The notes under the pieces: model-generated
Told to the model about the DNA's origin: nothing
Databases searched by the model: none
Seen by the model: only the letters and a program-made list of their open reading frames with translations
IMG/VR virus record: IMGVR_UViG_3300020471_000196
Location: 1-20,377 of that record
Direction: 5' to 3' (one strand)
Length of the DNA: 20,377 nucleotides
Source: a virus
In this document: positions 1 to 6,869 of the stretch, piece after piece
How positions within the stretch are numbered: the first letter of the stretch is position 1
How the letters are laid out: each line of letters begins with the position of its first letter
Program-made: the position numbers and the translations under genes

Positions 1-122
1 GACCAGATAACGACACCAAGACGAACCATCGCCCCCAGTACCACCATCTGTTCTTCATGATCGTCTATTCCTTCTTTAAGTCTTTTGAAGAGTCCCTTTT
101 GTTCTTCCGGTTTTTTCTCCAT
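1..122 (-). CDS. Small membrane protein, 3' end cut by window edge (holin-like candidate)
   Basis: An open frame starts at ATG 120-122 and runs off the left edge; 40 codons are visible. The N-terminus is charged (MEKKPEEQKGLFKRLKEGID), then DDHEEQ, then a hydrophobic run MVVLGAMVRLGVVIW that looks like the start of a transmembrane helix. It overlaps the end of the upstream gene by 58 nt in another frame. I resolved it against two competing frames: the plus-strand frame and a shorter ATG at 58 both give less protein-like sequence. A charged N-terminus, a membrane segment and a position after the tail genes would fit a holin or small membrane protein, but that is inference from position and composition. 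The upstream Shine-Dalgarno is weak (AAGA), as expected for a gene reached by coupled translation. Confidence 0.6.
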   Translation of the reverse strand, partial: MEKKPEEQKGLFKRLKEGIDDHEEQMVVLGAMVRLGVVIW

Positions 123-463
123 TTAGCGATCTTATCTTGTAGGAATTTTTGTACTTTTTTACGTATCCATTCGATCAAAGGCTGTGTAACTGTTGTAGCT
201 GCCACAGCTGTAATCGCCGTTGTAGCTGCCACTACGACAACTTCGGTTGAAGGTCGAGGTACTGGCTGCTTAATAAACGGTATTTTTAGGGTAGGTGGTT
301 CGGGAGTTTCTTCTACAGTTTTGACTGGTTCTTCTTCCTGATCTCTTAAATCGCTAGGAGGAACTACCATAGGTTTATAGTATGGTACGTCAGCTGTAGG
401 TATTGGTATTTCTACTGTTTCAACTTTCTGAAACTTTGGAAGCACCATCACTGGTATTTCCAT
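65..463 (-). CDS. Proline-rich protein with one hydrophobic segment, function unknown
   Basis: 132 aa. Residues 1-70 are rich in Pro, Val and Glu (PIPTADVPYYKPMVVPP is the most recognisable stretch). Residues about 75-96 are an Ala/Thr/Val-rich hydrophobic segment that could span a membrane. The C-terminus is very basic (WRKNRKNKR). I recall similar proteins with a 'PIPTADVP...MVVPP' N-terminus near tail and lysis genes of marine cyanophages, but have no functional assignment. The start at 463 is supported by GGGAG seven bases upstream, although it lies 44 nt inside the preceding gene. The 3' end overlaps the next gene by 58 nt. It could be a small tail component or a lysis accessory; neither is proven. 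Confidence 0.7.
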   Translation of the reverse strand: MEIPVMVLPKFQKVETVEIPIPTADVPYYKPMVVPPSDLRDQEEEPVKTVEETPEPPTLKIPFIKQPVPRPSTEVVVVAATTAITAVAATTVTQPLIEWIRKKVQKFLQDKIAKWRKNRKNKRDSSKDLKKE

Positions 464-602
464 TATTTGACTCCCTATCTTGTATCACAGCATTTACAGC
501 TATGATTTTTTCTTTACACTGTTTTTGTGTATCAACAGCTTTATTGTAAGTATCAACTAATTGTTTAAGTTGTTGTTTTAATTCTTCGGTGGTTTGTATC
601 AT
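420..602 (-). CDS. Small coiled-coil-like protein, function unknown
   Basis: 60 aa, starting MIQTTEELKQQLKQLVDTYN. Residues 5-50 are rich in Lys, Glu, Gln and Leu with heptad-like spacing, suggesting a helical coiled coil; the last 15 residues are polar (Ser, Gly, Asn). The frame stays open upstream to an ATG at 641. I chose the ATG at 602 because it shares its A with the previous gene's stop (TAATG), the junction used repeatedly in this operon. No domain is recognised. Its place in the small-gene cassette after the fibres suggests a tail-assembly or lysis-related accessory role. Confidence 0.65.
   Translation of the reverse strand: MIQTTEELKQQLKQLVDTYNKAVDTQKQCKEKIIAVNAVIQDRESNNGNTSDGASKVSES
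471..475 (-). promoter_or_regulatory. Shine-Dalgarno deciding the start at 463
   Basis: GGGAG on the minus strand, 7 nt before the ATG at 463 and inside the upstream gene. It supports the start that overlaps the previous frame by 44 nt. Confidence 0.6.
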
Positions 603-844
603 TATGAATAAGGTGAATCTCCTAATATAGCAGTATCCCATGCTGCCTTAAGTTCAGCTTCTGTTGCTGCTGCCCCTATAGCAGATGCTGCCGGTGCATC
701 TCTTAATGCTTGTTTTTTAGATACTATTGTAGCTGTATCTGCGCTAGTTTCTAAAGCTTTTTGAAATTCAACATCAAGATCAGCTAGTTTTAGACCTCTA
801 GCTTCTCTTATACGTGTCTTAAATAACTCTTTAGCTTTAGTCAT
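602..844 (-). CDS. Probable tail-assembly-type small phage protein
   Basis: 80 aa, starting MTKAKELFKTRIREARGLKL. The pattern 'basic N-terminal helix, LDVEFQKALE, a short linker, KKQALRDAPA, AATEAELKAAWD' resembles a widespread family of short phage proteins encoded next to tail fibres, often suspected to be assembly chaperones; I recognise this from memory of the pattern, not from a search. An in-frame ATG at 907 is rejected because it would overlap the upstream gene by 46 nt and adds an Arg-rich segment unlike the family. The GGAG at the end of the previous gene is about 22 nt before the ATG at 844 and is better spaced for an ATT codon 15 nt further upstream, so the start is slightly uncertain. 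The stop overlaps the next start (TAATG). Confidence 0.65.
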   Translation of the reverse strand: MTKAKELFKTRIREARGLKLADLDVEFQKALETSADTATIVSKKQALRDAPAASAIGAAATEAELKAAWDTAILGDSPYS

Positions 845-861
845 GTCTGTTTTAATAATAC

Positions 862-1101
862 TCAATCTCCTACTCCATCTGTAAGTTCTGAATCTTCTAC
901 TGTCCAAGCGTTACGAAATGATCTATCTGTTGGAACTTCGGAACTTGGAATAATTTTGTAAGGTTTACCCGTAGGTACAACCTTTTTTGCTATCTCTTCA
1001 ACTGTTTCATCAGTTATATCAGTAGGGTGGCATATACTTATTCCACCCGGATATTCTGGTAAGTTGCTTTGAAAGACGATAGCATAATCTGAATTTGCCA
1101 T
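862..1101 (-). CDS. Conserved small phage protein of unknown function
   Basis: 79 aa. The segment GGISICHPTDITDETVEEIA followed by KKVVPTGKPYKII, then PTDRSFRNAW and a C-terminus ELTDGVG, matches the layout of small proteins often found beside tail-fibre genes in marine phages (a 'G-x-V/I-S-I-x-x-P' strand, 'VP-x-G-x-P-Y-K-I', 'PTDR-x-F-R-x-A-W'). No biochemical role is known to me. The ATG lies 6 nt after the upstream stop, preceded by an A/U-rich leader with no Shine-Dalgarno, so it probably depends on reinitiation. GGAG at its own C-terminus (codons for G-D-stop) may serve the next gene. Confidence 0.7.
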   Translation of the reverse strand: MANSDYAIVFQSNLPEYPGGISICHPTDITDETVEEIAKKVVPTGKPYKIIPSSEVPTDRSFRNAWTVEDSELTDGVGD

Positions 1102-1107
1102 AATTTT

Positions 1108-1434
1108 TTAATATAATGAGTAACATGCAAATTGAAAAGCATGGTTGCCAAAATCATACCAAGCCATACCACCATAGTAGGTGTAACCAGTTCTTACTCG
1201 TATAGAACCTGTTGCCGAGGTATGAACAGCAGTTACGGATTCTGCGTTGTTTGATGTTGTTTGAGTGCTTATGTTAGTCGCATAGTTAGCGTTTGCTGCA
1301 CTATTGGTAAAAGTCGCAGTCATATCTCCAGCACCATTATCAGTAACACCACTTATATTAAAGCCAGTGCGAAGAGTGCCATTATCATTAGCATTACCCC
1401 AAGCGTGAATTGCATTATCTCCATAATATGCCAT
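1108..1434 (-). CDS. Small tail/fibre-associated structural protein
   Basis: 108 aa, starting MAYYGDNAIHAWGNANDNGT. The core reads ISGVTDNGAGDMTATFTN followed by SAANANYATNIS and, near the end, SIRVRTGYT. This 'I-x-x-V-T-D-x-G-x-G-D-x-T-x-x-F...NANY' pattern recurs in phage tail-tip and fibre-end modules, predicted to be a small beta-rich domain. The start overlaps the fibre gene stop (TAATG) and has an excellent Shine-Dalgarno. Here the domain is a separate gene directly after the second fibre, so it may be a fibre tip subunit or a split-off C-terminal domain. The C-terminus is aromatic (HAFQFACYSLY). Confidence 0.65.
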   Translation of the reverse strand: MAYYGDNAIHAWGNANDNGTLRTGFNISGVTDNGAGDMTATFTNSAANANYATNISTQTTSNNAESVTAVHTSATGSIRVRTGYTYYGGMAWYDFGNHAFQFACYSLY

Positions 1435-2870
1435 TATGATACCTCCGTTAGATTAAATTTAAACTTCTTACCAGAACGGTTATTTTTTAAGAACAAGTCT
1501 GATTCTCCTTCTTGTATTGTCCAGTCACCCCAGCTACCATCAACGTCATTAGATGAACCTTCGTTAGATAAATTAAGGTCATTGGTGTAGATGTTTCTAT
1601 ATCTATATGACGATGTACCTAAATCATAAGCATTATTAGAATAAGGTTGTATGTTATAAGAAGTTATAGTACCTGACATTGTACCACCTGATTTAGGTAG
1701 ATAACTACTTAACGAGCTACTTGTAATATAACCAGCACCATTGCTTATCTGGTTATTATTAGTGACATTAGTAGCTCCGTTAGCTACGTTTAACAAGGTT
1801 CTTGCAGCAGCAGCAGTATATGACCGCCCATAAGTATCAGAACCATTTGTACCTGTAAATCTTTGCATCCCAGAACTATTACCGCCAGTTCCAAAAGTAC
1901 CAGTACCGTTAAAGTAATTAGCAAAAAGATAACCACTACTATTTCTAGTTGCAAGAGTGTTGCCGCTTTCAGAAGTACTTGCATGGTAACCATCAGTTGT
2001 ATCAGCGTCTAGCCCACTTCCAGATCCATCGTTCCCAGAAGTCCAGACAGTTCTATATGCACCATCATACCATTGTAGACCAGTTGAACCATTACCAAGC
2101 CTAAGAAAATCGCTAGTTTCTTGGTTAACAATGTCTAAATATCCAGCAGAGTTCCATTGAATATAAGCTTTATTTGTTCCACCTTCTTGCCATCTTATAT
2201 AAGGGTCTGTACCATTAAGAATTATTTTTTGATCATAACTTCCAGCAAATGTATATGTTCCAGTTAATGTATCACTTGCATCTGATCTTACAAAACTTGC
2301 AGAACTAATACCATCTAAAGTGTCTGCATCAAGGCCACTACCAGAACCATCAACTGTTTTGATAAGTGTTAATATCTCACTAGCTGACTGATCGGCTGTA
2401 GCTCCGTTTTCTACGTTTAATAAAGCTCGTACTTGTGAAGCAGCTAAATCAGTTGCAGCTCCACTTCCACTTGCTGTTCTTCCAATAAGTGTATCTTGTG
2501 AAACATTTTGCATTTTTGCAAAAGTTACAGCAGTATTATTTAACTTATCTGATGTAATAGCACTATTAGCTATATCCCCAGTTGCGATTGTTCCGTTAAC
2601 TATGTTTGCACTAGCTACGGTTACGTCTGTAGGTAAAGCTCCAGCAGCAATCTTACTTGTTGCTAGAGAATCATTAGATAATCTACCAGCAATAGTAGAA
2701 CTTGAAACATTATTCAAGTCCTCTCTGGCTAGTGGTCTACCAGCAGCCGTTGAGCCGTCATGTACGACGGCTGTATCTTTAGTTGTGTCGATAGTAACTT
2801 CACCCTCGGCTCCAGTAAAGCTACTATGTTGCGAGGTTGTACCTCTTCTTAATTTTAATAATTTTGCCAT
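1434..2870 (-). CDS. Second tail fibre / receptor-binding-type structural protein
   Basis: 478 aa. The N-terminus (LKLRRGTTSQHSSFTGAEGE...VVHDGSTAAGRPLA) is the short attachment-like motif seen at the start of many phage fibre and tropism-determinant proteins. Residues 60-115 share text with the upstream fibre (GALPTDVTV, NIVNGTI). Two pairs of internal repeats are visible: GSGSGLDADTLDG (about 175-187) with GSGSGLDADTTDG (about 282-294), and RALLNVENGAT (about 148-158) with RTLLNVANGAT (about 357-367). The last 65 residues (YDLGTSSYRYRNIYTNDLNL, then DWTIQEGESDLFLKNN and SGKKFKFNL) match a C-terminal module I know from structural proteins of both podo- and myovirus cyanophages. The start follows the previous stop directly (TAAATG) with no clear Shine-Dalgarno. 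A role in host recognition is inferred. Confidence 0.8.
   Translation of the reverse strand: MAKLLKLRRGTTSQHSSFTGAEGEVTIDTTKDTAVVHDGSTAAGRPLAREDLNNVSSSTIAGRLSNDSLATSKIAAGALPTDVTVASANIVNGTIATGDIANSAITSDKLNNTAVTFAKMQNVSQDTLIGRTASGSGAATDLAASQVRALLNVENGATADQSASEILTLIKTVDGSGSGLDADTLDGISSASFVRSDASDTLTGTYTFAGSYDQKIILNGTDPYIRWQEGGTNKAYIQWNSAGYLDIVNQETSDFLRLGNGSTGLQWYDGAYRTVWTSGNDGSGSGLDADTTDGYHASTSESGNTLATRNSSGYLFANYFNGTGTFGTGGNSSGMQRFTGTNGSDTYGRSYTAAAARTLLNVANGATNVTNNNQISNGAGYITSSSLSSYLPKSGGTMSGTITSYNIQPYSNNAYDLGTSSYRYRNIYTNDLNLSNEGSSNDVDGSWGDWTIQEGESDLFLKNNRSGKKFKFNLTEVS
1441..1446 (-). promoter_or_regulatory. Strong Shine-Dalgarno encoded by the end of the upstream fibre gene
   Basis: GGAGGT lies 6 nt before the ATG at 1434 and is formed by the last codons (Glu-Val) of the upstream gene. 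The block GGAGGTATCATAATGG is nearly identical to the start region of the gp15-like gene at 13393. Confidence 0.75.
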
Positions 2871-5800
2871 TTATAAGGTTCCGAAATCGAGAGTTAAGTT
2901 TGTACCATCTATAGTACCGATGTTTGATAAGTTGTTGTTTTGACCATCTAAGTTACCGCCTAATTGTGGTGATGTGTCAGCAACTAGATCTGTATTGATA
3001 CTTGATGTACCAGCTGCTGTAAGTCGACCTTGAGCATCTACAGTAAATGTAGCGATAGCTGAGGATGATCCATAACTACCAGCTGTAACTGAGGTGTTTG
3101 CAAGCTTTGCAGCAGTCACATTATCGTCTACAATATTTGCTGTAACTATAGCGTTTGTAGCGATATGCTCTTGAGCAACTGCATCATCAGCTATTGAATT
3201 AGATGTAACTGCATCTTGAGCTATTTTAGCTGTAGTCACAGCCCCACCATTTATTTTAGCTGTAGTCACAGCATCAGTGGCTATATGTGCAGCATCTATT
3301 GACCCATCTACATAGTGTTCAGAGTCTATACTGTTATCAGCTAAATCAGCAATAAGAGTACCTGTTAACGTTGCACCAGTAGAAGTTATCTCTAGCTTTG
3401 TATTTCCACCATCTTGTAATTTAAGATTACCAACACCAGATGCGTTGATTATAGAATCTGATGTATTATGGAATATTTGTAAATCTGAGTCAGCACCGAA
3501 CTTAGCTTTTATATTATCGTTATACTTGTTGTCTCCAGTAAATATAACACCAGAAGTTGTAGCAAAGTTACCAGTAGCTGTAACACCACCTTGCCAAGAA
3601 CTACCATTGTACACCCTTAACTCGTTAGCAGATGTGTTAAAGAACAAGTCTCCTGTATCTAAGCTAGTTGTTGGGTTAGTAGATCCAATACGATATCTAT
3701 TAGCAAAGGTGTTTACATCGGTAATGCTTGATGCAACTGTTGTCACGTTTGAGTTGTTGTTAGCAACTGATGTCACGTCAGACGATATGCCAGCGACTGT
3801 AGTTACGTTTGAACTTATACCAGCAACAGTATTTATGTTTGTAGCATTGCTGACCGCACTGTTAATATTGCTAGCATTGCTGACTGCACTGTTAATATTA
3901 CTTGAGTTGTTTGCAACTGCTGTAACATTAGAGTCATTATTAGCAACAGTAGTGATATTACCAGCAATATCAGCCAACGTATCCATGTCGGTTACGATTG
4001 CTGAAGTGCCTAATGTATTCATATCAGCCACTGCGTCAGCTGTACCTAACCTACCTATCTCTGTTGCTTTAGCAGCTACAGCTCCTATGTCAGTAGCATC
4101 AGCTGCAACAGCAGTAACGTCAGATGCAATACCGGCTACAGTAGTAACATTAGATGATATTCCAGCTACAGTTGTAACGTTAGAATCGTTGTTAGCGACA
4201 GTAGTAATATTACTTGAAATGTCTGCCAACGTATCCATATCAGACACGATAGCTGAGGTAGCTAGTGTATTCATGTCAGCTACAGCATCAGCAGTACCAA
4301 GTAGTGCTAGATCTGCGACTGCATCAGTTGTACCTAATCTACCTATTTCTGTCGCTTTACCAGCAACCGCAGTTACATTAGAGTTGTTTGTAGCTACTGT
4401 TGTTACATTACTAGATATACCAGCAACCGTTGTAATATTGCTTGATATGTCAGCTAGTGTATCCATGTCAGACACAATGGCTGTAGTACCTAGTGTGTTC
4501 ATATCAGCTACAGCATCGGCTGTACCTAGTCTTCCAATCTCTGTGGCTTTACCAGCTACGACTCCTATGTCAGTTGCGTCTGCTGCAACCGCAGTTACAT
4601 CTGATGATATACCAGCGACGGTAGTTACATTACTTGCTATTCCAGCAACTGTTGTTACATTACCACTAATACCTTGTACAGTATTTAAGTTGTTTATATT
4701 ATCAGCTACAGTCTGGATTTTAGTTATATCATCCGAAACTGTTTTGATTGGGTCATCTTTTACTGTAATAGTATTACCCATGCCACTATGGGCTGTGCAA
4801 TAATATATAAAACTTGTTGGCTGTGATTCAGGTACTACAAGTTGTATTTTTGCTCCAGCTTGTCCCTGAGTGCCAGTAACAGTAACACCAGTAGTATAAG
4901 CACTACCACCACTTGAGAAACGGAATGGGTGTGTTGCGTTTGATGCGTCACTTAAATCAAATGTATATGTCCAACCTTTATATAATGTTAGTGCAGGCTT
5001 ATCCACACCATCAATCATAAACTTACCAGTAGCTGCTGTAACAGCAAACGAAATCTCGTCTTCTATAATATCTGCAACTATATCAAGTGATCCGTTAGAA
5101 CTACCTGTACTTACTGGATCTGTTATTAGACCTAAATCTTCACTATATGTTATAGCACCTGAGACAATAGAGATGTCGTCTAGTACTGACTGATTTGGTG
5201 TTACATTAGAAAATGCACTACCTGTATATACCTGTATATTATCATTGCTACTATCATACCATAAGTCACCTTCTGTCAAAGATGAGCCATCATTTCTTTG
5301 TGTAGGCTCACTTGCAGAGATAATATATAAATCAGCAAAGTTATTTATGTCTACTACGTTTGCACCAGCGTTAACAATATTTGTTATATTATTTGCAACT
5401 GTTGTAACTTCTGTAGCTTTAGGTACGAGTCTATGGAAAGTGTATGTATGTAGTGTGCTTGTAGATTCTACCAAGAATCCGAAGCCCGAAGGTATGGTAG
5501 CAGTGACACCAGTTATAGTAATATCAGCATTGTTAGCTACATTAGCATTTTTTATAGTAAGAGTTGTACCACTAAGAGATGATACATTACTATCAGATGG
5601 GTGAGGTAGCTGGGCACTTGCAGCTTTTATACTTAATATAGCTGCTTGTCCTGTTGCCCCTTGTGGGTTCTCGTTAGGAAAATGTTGGTCACTATCTATA
5701 GCTGTAAAACCACCGACATCATCAACAAGGTCAACGATTCGTGCGTTAATAGCAGCAGTTGTAGCCACAAAAGCATCTGAGTTACTCCAAGTCATTCCAC

Positions 5801-6869
5801 TGTTAATATTTTCAGTAGAGTCTTGTCTTAAAAATCTAGCTTCAGCTTCTGTTTCTGTGTAGTATCTATTATCTAACTGACCAGCATCTAGTTCTGTTTC
5901 TGTGTAATATCTACCATCTAGTGTGCCTGTTGCTATTTCTGCATTTGTAACAGCACCACCTTGTATGTGCTCAGTTCCGATAGCGTCATCAGCTATTTTT
6001 GTACCGTCTACAATGTCAGGTGCTAAGTGCACTCTGTCTATAGACCCATCTACAAAATGCTCTGAGTTTATACTTTCATCAGCTATTTTGTTTCCGTTAA
6101 CTGCATCGTTTGCAATATGCTCATTATCTATAGATCCGTCAACATAATGTTCAGAGTCTATTTGGGCATCTGCTATAAGTGCATTTGTTATTTGATCTGC
6201 GCCTATATCAACTGTTTGTATTGTTCCGTTAACAATGTTATTAGTATTAACTGTTATATCTGTAGGTAATGCACCACTACCTAGCTTCTCCATAGTTACA
6301 TTATCATTTGCTATCTTAGATGTTGTAACTGCGCTATTAGCTAGAGCATCGGTATCTACTGACCCCGGTGCGTAGTGCTCGGTGTCGATAGAATCAGCAA
6401 CATAATGCTCAGAGTTAACTGAGTCATCTGCTAATCTAGTACCATCTATAGCATCTAGTGCTATCTTTTCTCTTGTTACAGCCTTATCTTCTATATCATA
6501 AGTCTGTATTTTTTGATCGTTATGTTCTTGTAATGCTCTAAGAACTTGTTTTTGGTTATCATTTAGGTCTGCTGCTTTAACTGAAGATCCAGCTGCATAT
6601 GTAGCTCTACCTTCTACAGCAGTATTACCTTGATTTAATATATCTGTTTCCCGTACAATACGAACTATACTAGGACTGCTTGGCGCAGTTCCTATCCAGT
6701 CTACTGTACTTTGAGAATTAGAATTGTATGGGTTTATATTATAATGAACCCCAACAGTCTTCAGAACTCCATCAACATATACTTTTATCTCATCGGATGA
6801 AAATGTATCAATAGTAAAGTTGATGTCAGCTCCAGTTGCTGTTTGTTGTGCAAAGGATTGTTGTGACAT
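2871..6869 (-). CDS. Tail fibre, T7 gp17-like N-terminus, unusually long, repeat-rich
   Basis: 1332 aa; T7 gp17 is 553 aa. Residues 1-120 look like the T7 fibre attachment domain (SQQSFAQQTATGADINFTI..., YVDGVLK, RATYAAGSSVKAADLNDNQ). Residues 120-310 are short degenerate repeats of the type 'ADDSVNSEHYVADSID', which recur at 1178-1260. Residues 320-600 form a mixed shaft with a module GDLWYDSSNDNIQVYTGSAF; a related module, GDLFFNTSANELRVYNGSSW, follows the repeats at about 1073-1092. Residues about 606-705 look like a cupredoxin domain. Residues about 709-1055 are ten-residue repeats. The ATG follows the gp16-like stop directly (TAAATG), without a Shine-Dalgarno. The N-terminus should dock on the tail and the remainder contact the host; which part binds the receptor cannot be told from sequence. 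Confidence 0.9.
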   Translation of the reverse strand: MSQQSFAQQTATGADINFTIDTFSSDEIKVYVDGVLKTVGVHYNINPYNSNSQSTVDWIGTAPSSPSIVRIVRETDILNQGNTAVEGRATYAAGSSVKAADLNDNQKQVLRALQEHNDQKIQTYDIEDKAVTREKIALDAIDGTRLADDSVNSEHYVADSIDTEHYAPGSVDTDALANSAVTTSKIANDNVTMEKLGSGALPTDITVNTNNIVNGTIQTVDIGADQITNALIADAQIDSEHYVDGSIDNEHIANDAVNGNKIADESINSEHFVDGSIDRVHLAPDIVDGTKIADDAIGTEHIQGGAVTNAEIATGTLDGRYYTETELDAGQLDNRYYTETEAEARFLRQDSTENINSGMTWSNSDAFVATTAAINARIVDLVDDVGGFTAIDSDQHFPNENPQGATGQAAILSIKAASAQLPHPSDSNVSSLSGTTLTIKNANVANNADITITGVTATIPSGFGFLVESTSTLHTYTFHRLVPKATEVTTVANNITNIVNAGANVVDINNFADLYIISASEPTQRNDGSSLTEGDLWYDSSNDNIQVYTGSAFSNVTPNQSVLDDISIVSGAITYSEDLGLITDPVSTGSSNGSLDIVADIIEDEISFAVTAATGKFMIDGVDKPALTLYKGWTYTFDLSDASNATHPFRFSSGGSAYTTGVTVTGTQGQAGAKIQLVVPESQPTSFIYYCTAHSGMGNTITVKDDPIKTVSDDITKIQTVADNINNLNTVQGISGNVTTVAGIASNVTTVAGISSDVTAVAADATDIGVVAGKATEIGRLGTADAVADMNTLGTTAIVSDMDTLADISSNITTVAGISSNVTTVATNNSNVTAVAGKATEIGRLGTTDAVADLALLGTADAVADMNTLATSAIVSDMDTLADISSNITTVANNDSNVTTVAGISSNVTTVAGIASDVTAVAADATDIGAVAAKATEIGRLGTADAVADMNTLGTSAIVTDMDTLADIAGNITTVANNDSNVTAVANNSSNINSAVSNASNINSAVSNATNINTVAGISSNVTTVAGISSDVTSVANNNSNVTTVASSITDVNTFANRYRIGSTNPTTSLDTGDLFFNTSANELRVYNGSSWQGGVTATGNFATTSGVIFTGDNKYNDNIKAKFGADSDLQIFHNTSDSIINASGVGNLKLQDGGNTKLEITSTGATLTGTLIADLADNSIDSEHYVDGSIDAAHIATDAVTTAKINGGAVTTAKIAQDAVTSNSIADDAVAQEHIATNAIVTANIVDDNVTAAKLANTSVTAGSYGSSSAIATFTVDAQGRLTAAGTSSINTDLVADTSPQLGGNLDGQNNNLSNIGTIDGTNLTLDFGTL
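3705..4745 (-). repeat. Coding decapeptide repeats in the fibre shaft
   Basis: Residues about 709-1055 repeat a ten-residue unit close to SNVTTVAGIS (variants SDVTAVAADA, SNITTVANND, SNINSAVSNA). Three longer embedded units begin near residues 773, 837 and 933 and share TEIGRLGT, DAVADMNTL and AIV(S/T)DMDTLADI; they are 64 and 96 residues apart. The DNA copies differ mainly by synonymous changes, so the repeat is much clearer in protein than in DNA. It is probably a rigid trimeric shaft segment whose length can vary by recombination. Confidence 0.85.
4755..5054 (-). other. Cupredoxin-like domain inside the tail fibre
   Basis: Residues about 606-705 of the fibre. The segment PALTLYKGWTYTFDLSD, then NATHPFRFSSGG, a Gly/Thr-rich hairpin, and FIYYCTAHSGMGNTITV has the order expected of a small beta-sandwich cupredoxin. 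A full candidate type-1-like copper ligand set is present: His647 (in THPF), Cys691, His694 and Met697 (C-x2-H-x2-M). Cupredoxin families keep this late C...H...M loop. Whether copper is bound, and whether the site is redox-active or purely structural, is inference. Confidence 0.65.

Noticed and set aside
603-641. Upstream start for the 60-aa coiled-coil gene
   Set aside because: The internal ATG at 602 forms the TAATG junction used throughout the operon; the extension has no better ribosome site.
845-907. Upstream start for the 80-aa gene
   Set aside because: It overlaps the previous gene by 46 nt and adds an Arg-rich segment that does not fit the protein's pattern.
3705-4745. CRISPR array or non-coding tandem repeat
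   Set aside because: Repeats are in-frame, degenerate at third positions and have no constant spacer length; they are coding.
3445-4803. Long plus-strand ORF (452 codons) antisense to the fibre
   Set aside because: It mirrors the decapeptide repeats, where Val/Thr/Ala-rich codons leave no antisense stops; its product is low-complexity with no domain and no ribosome site.
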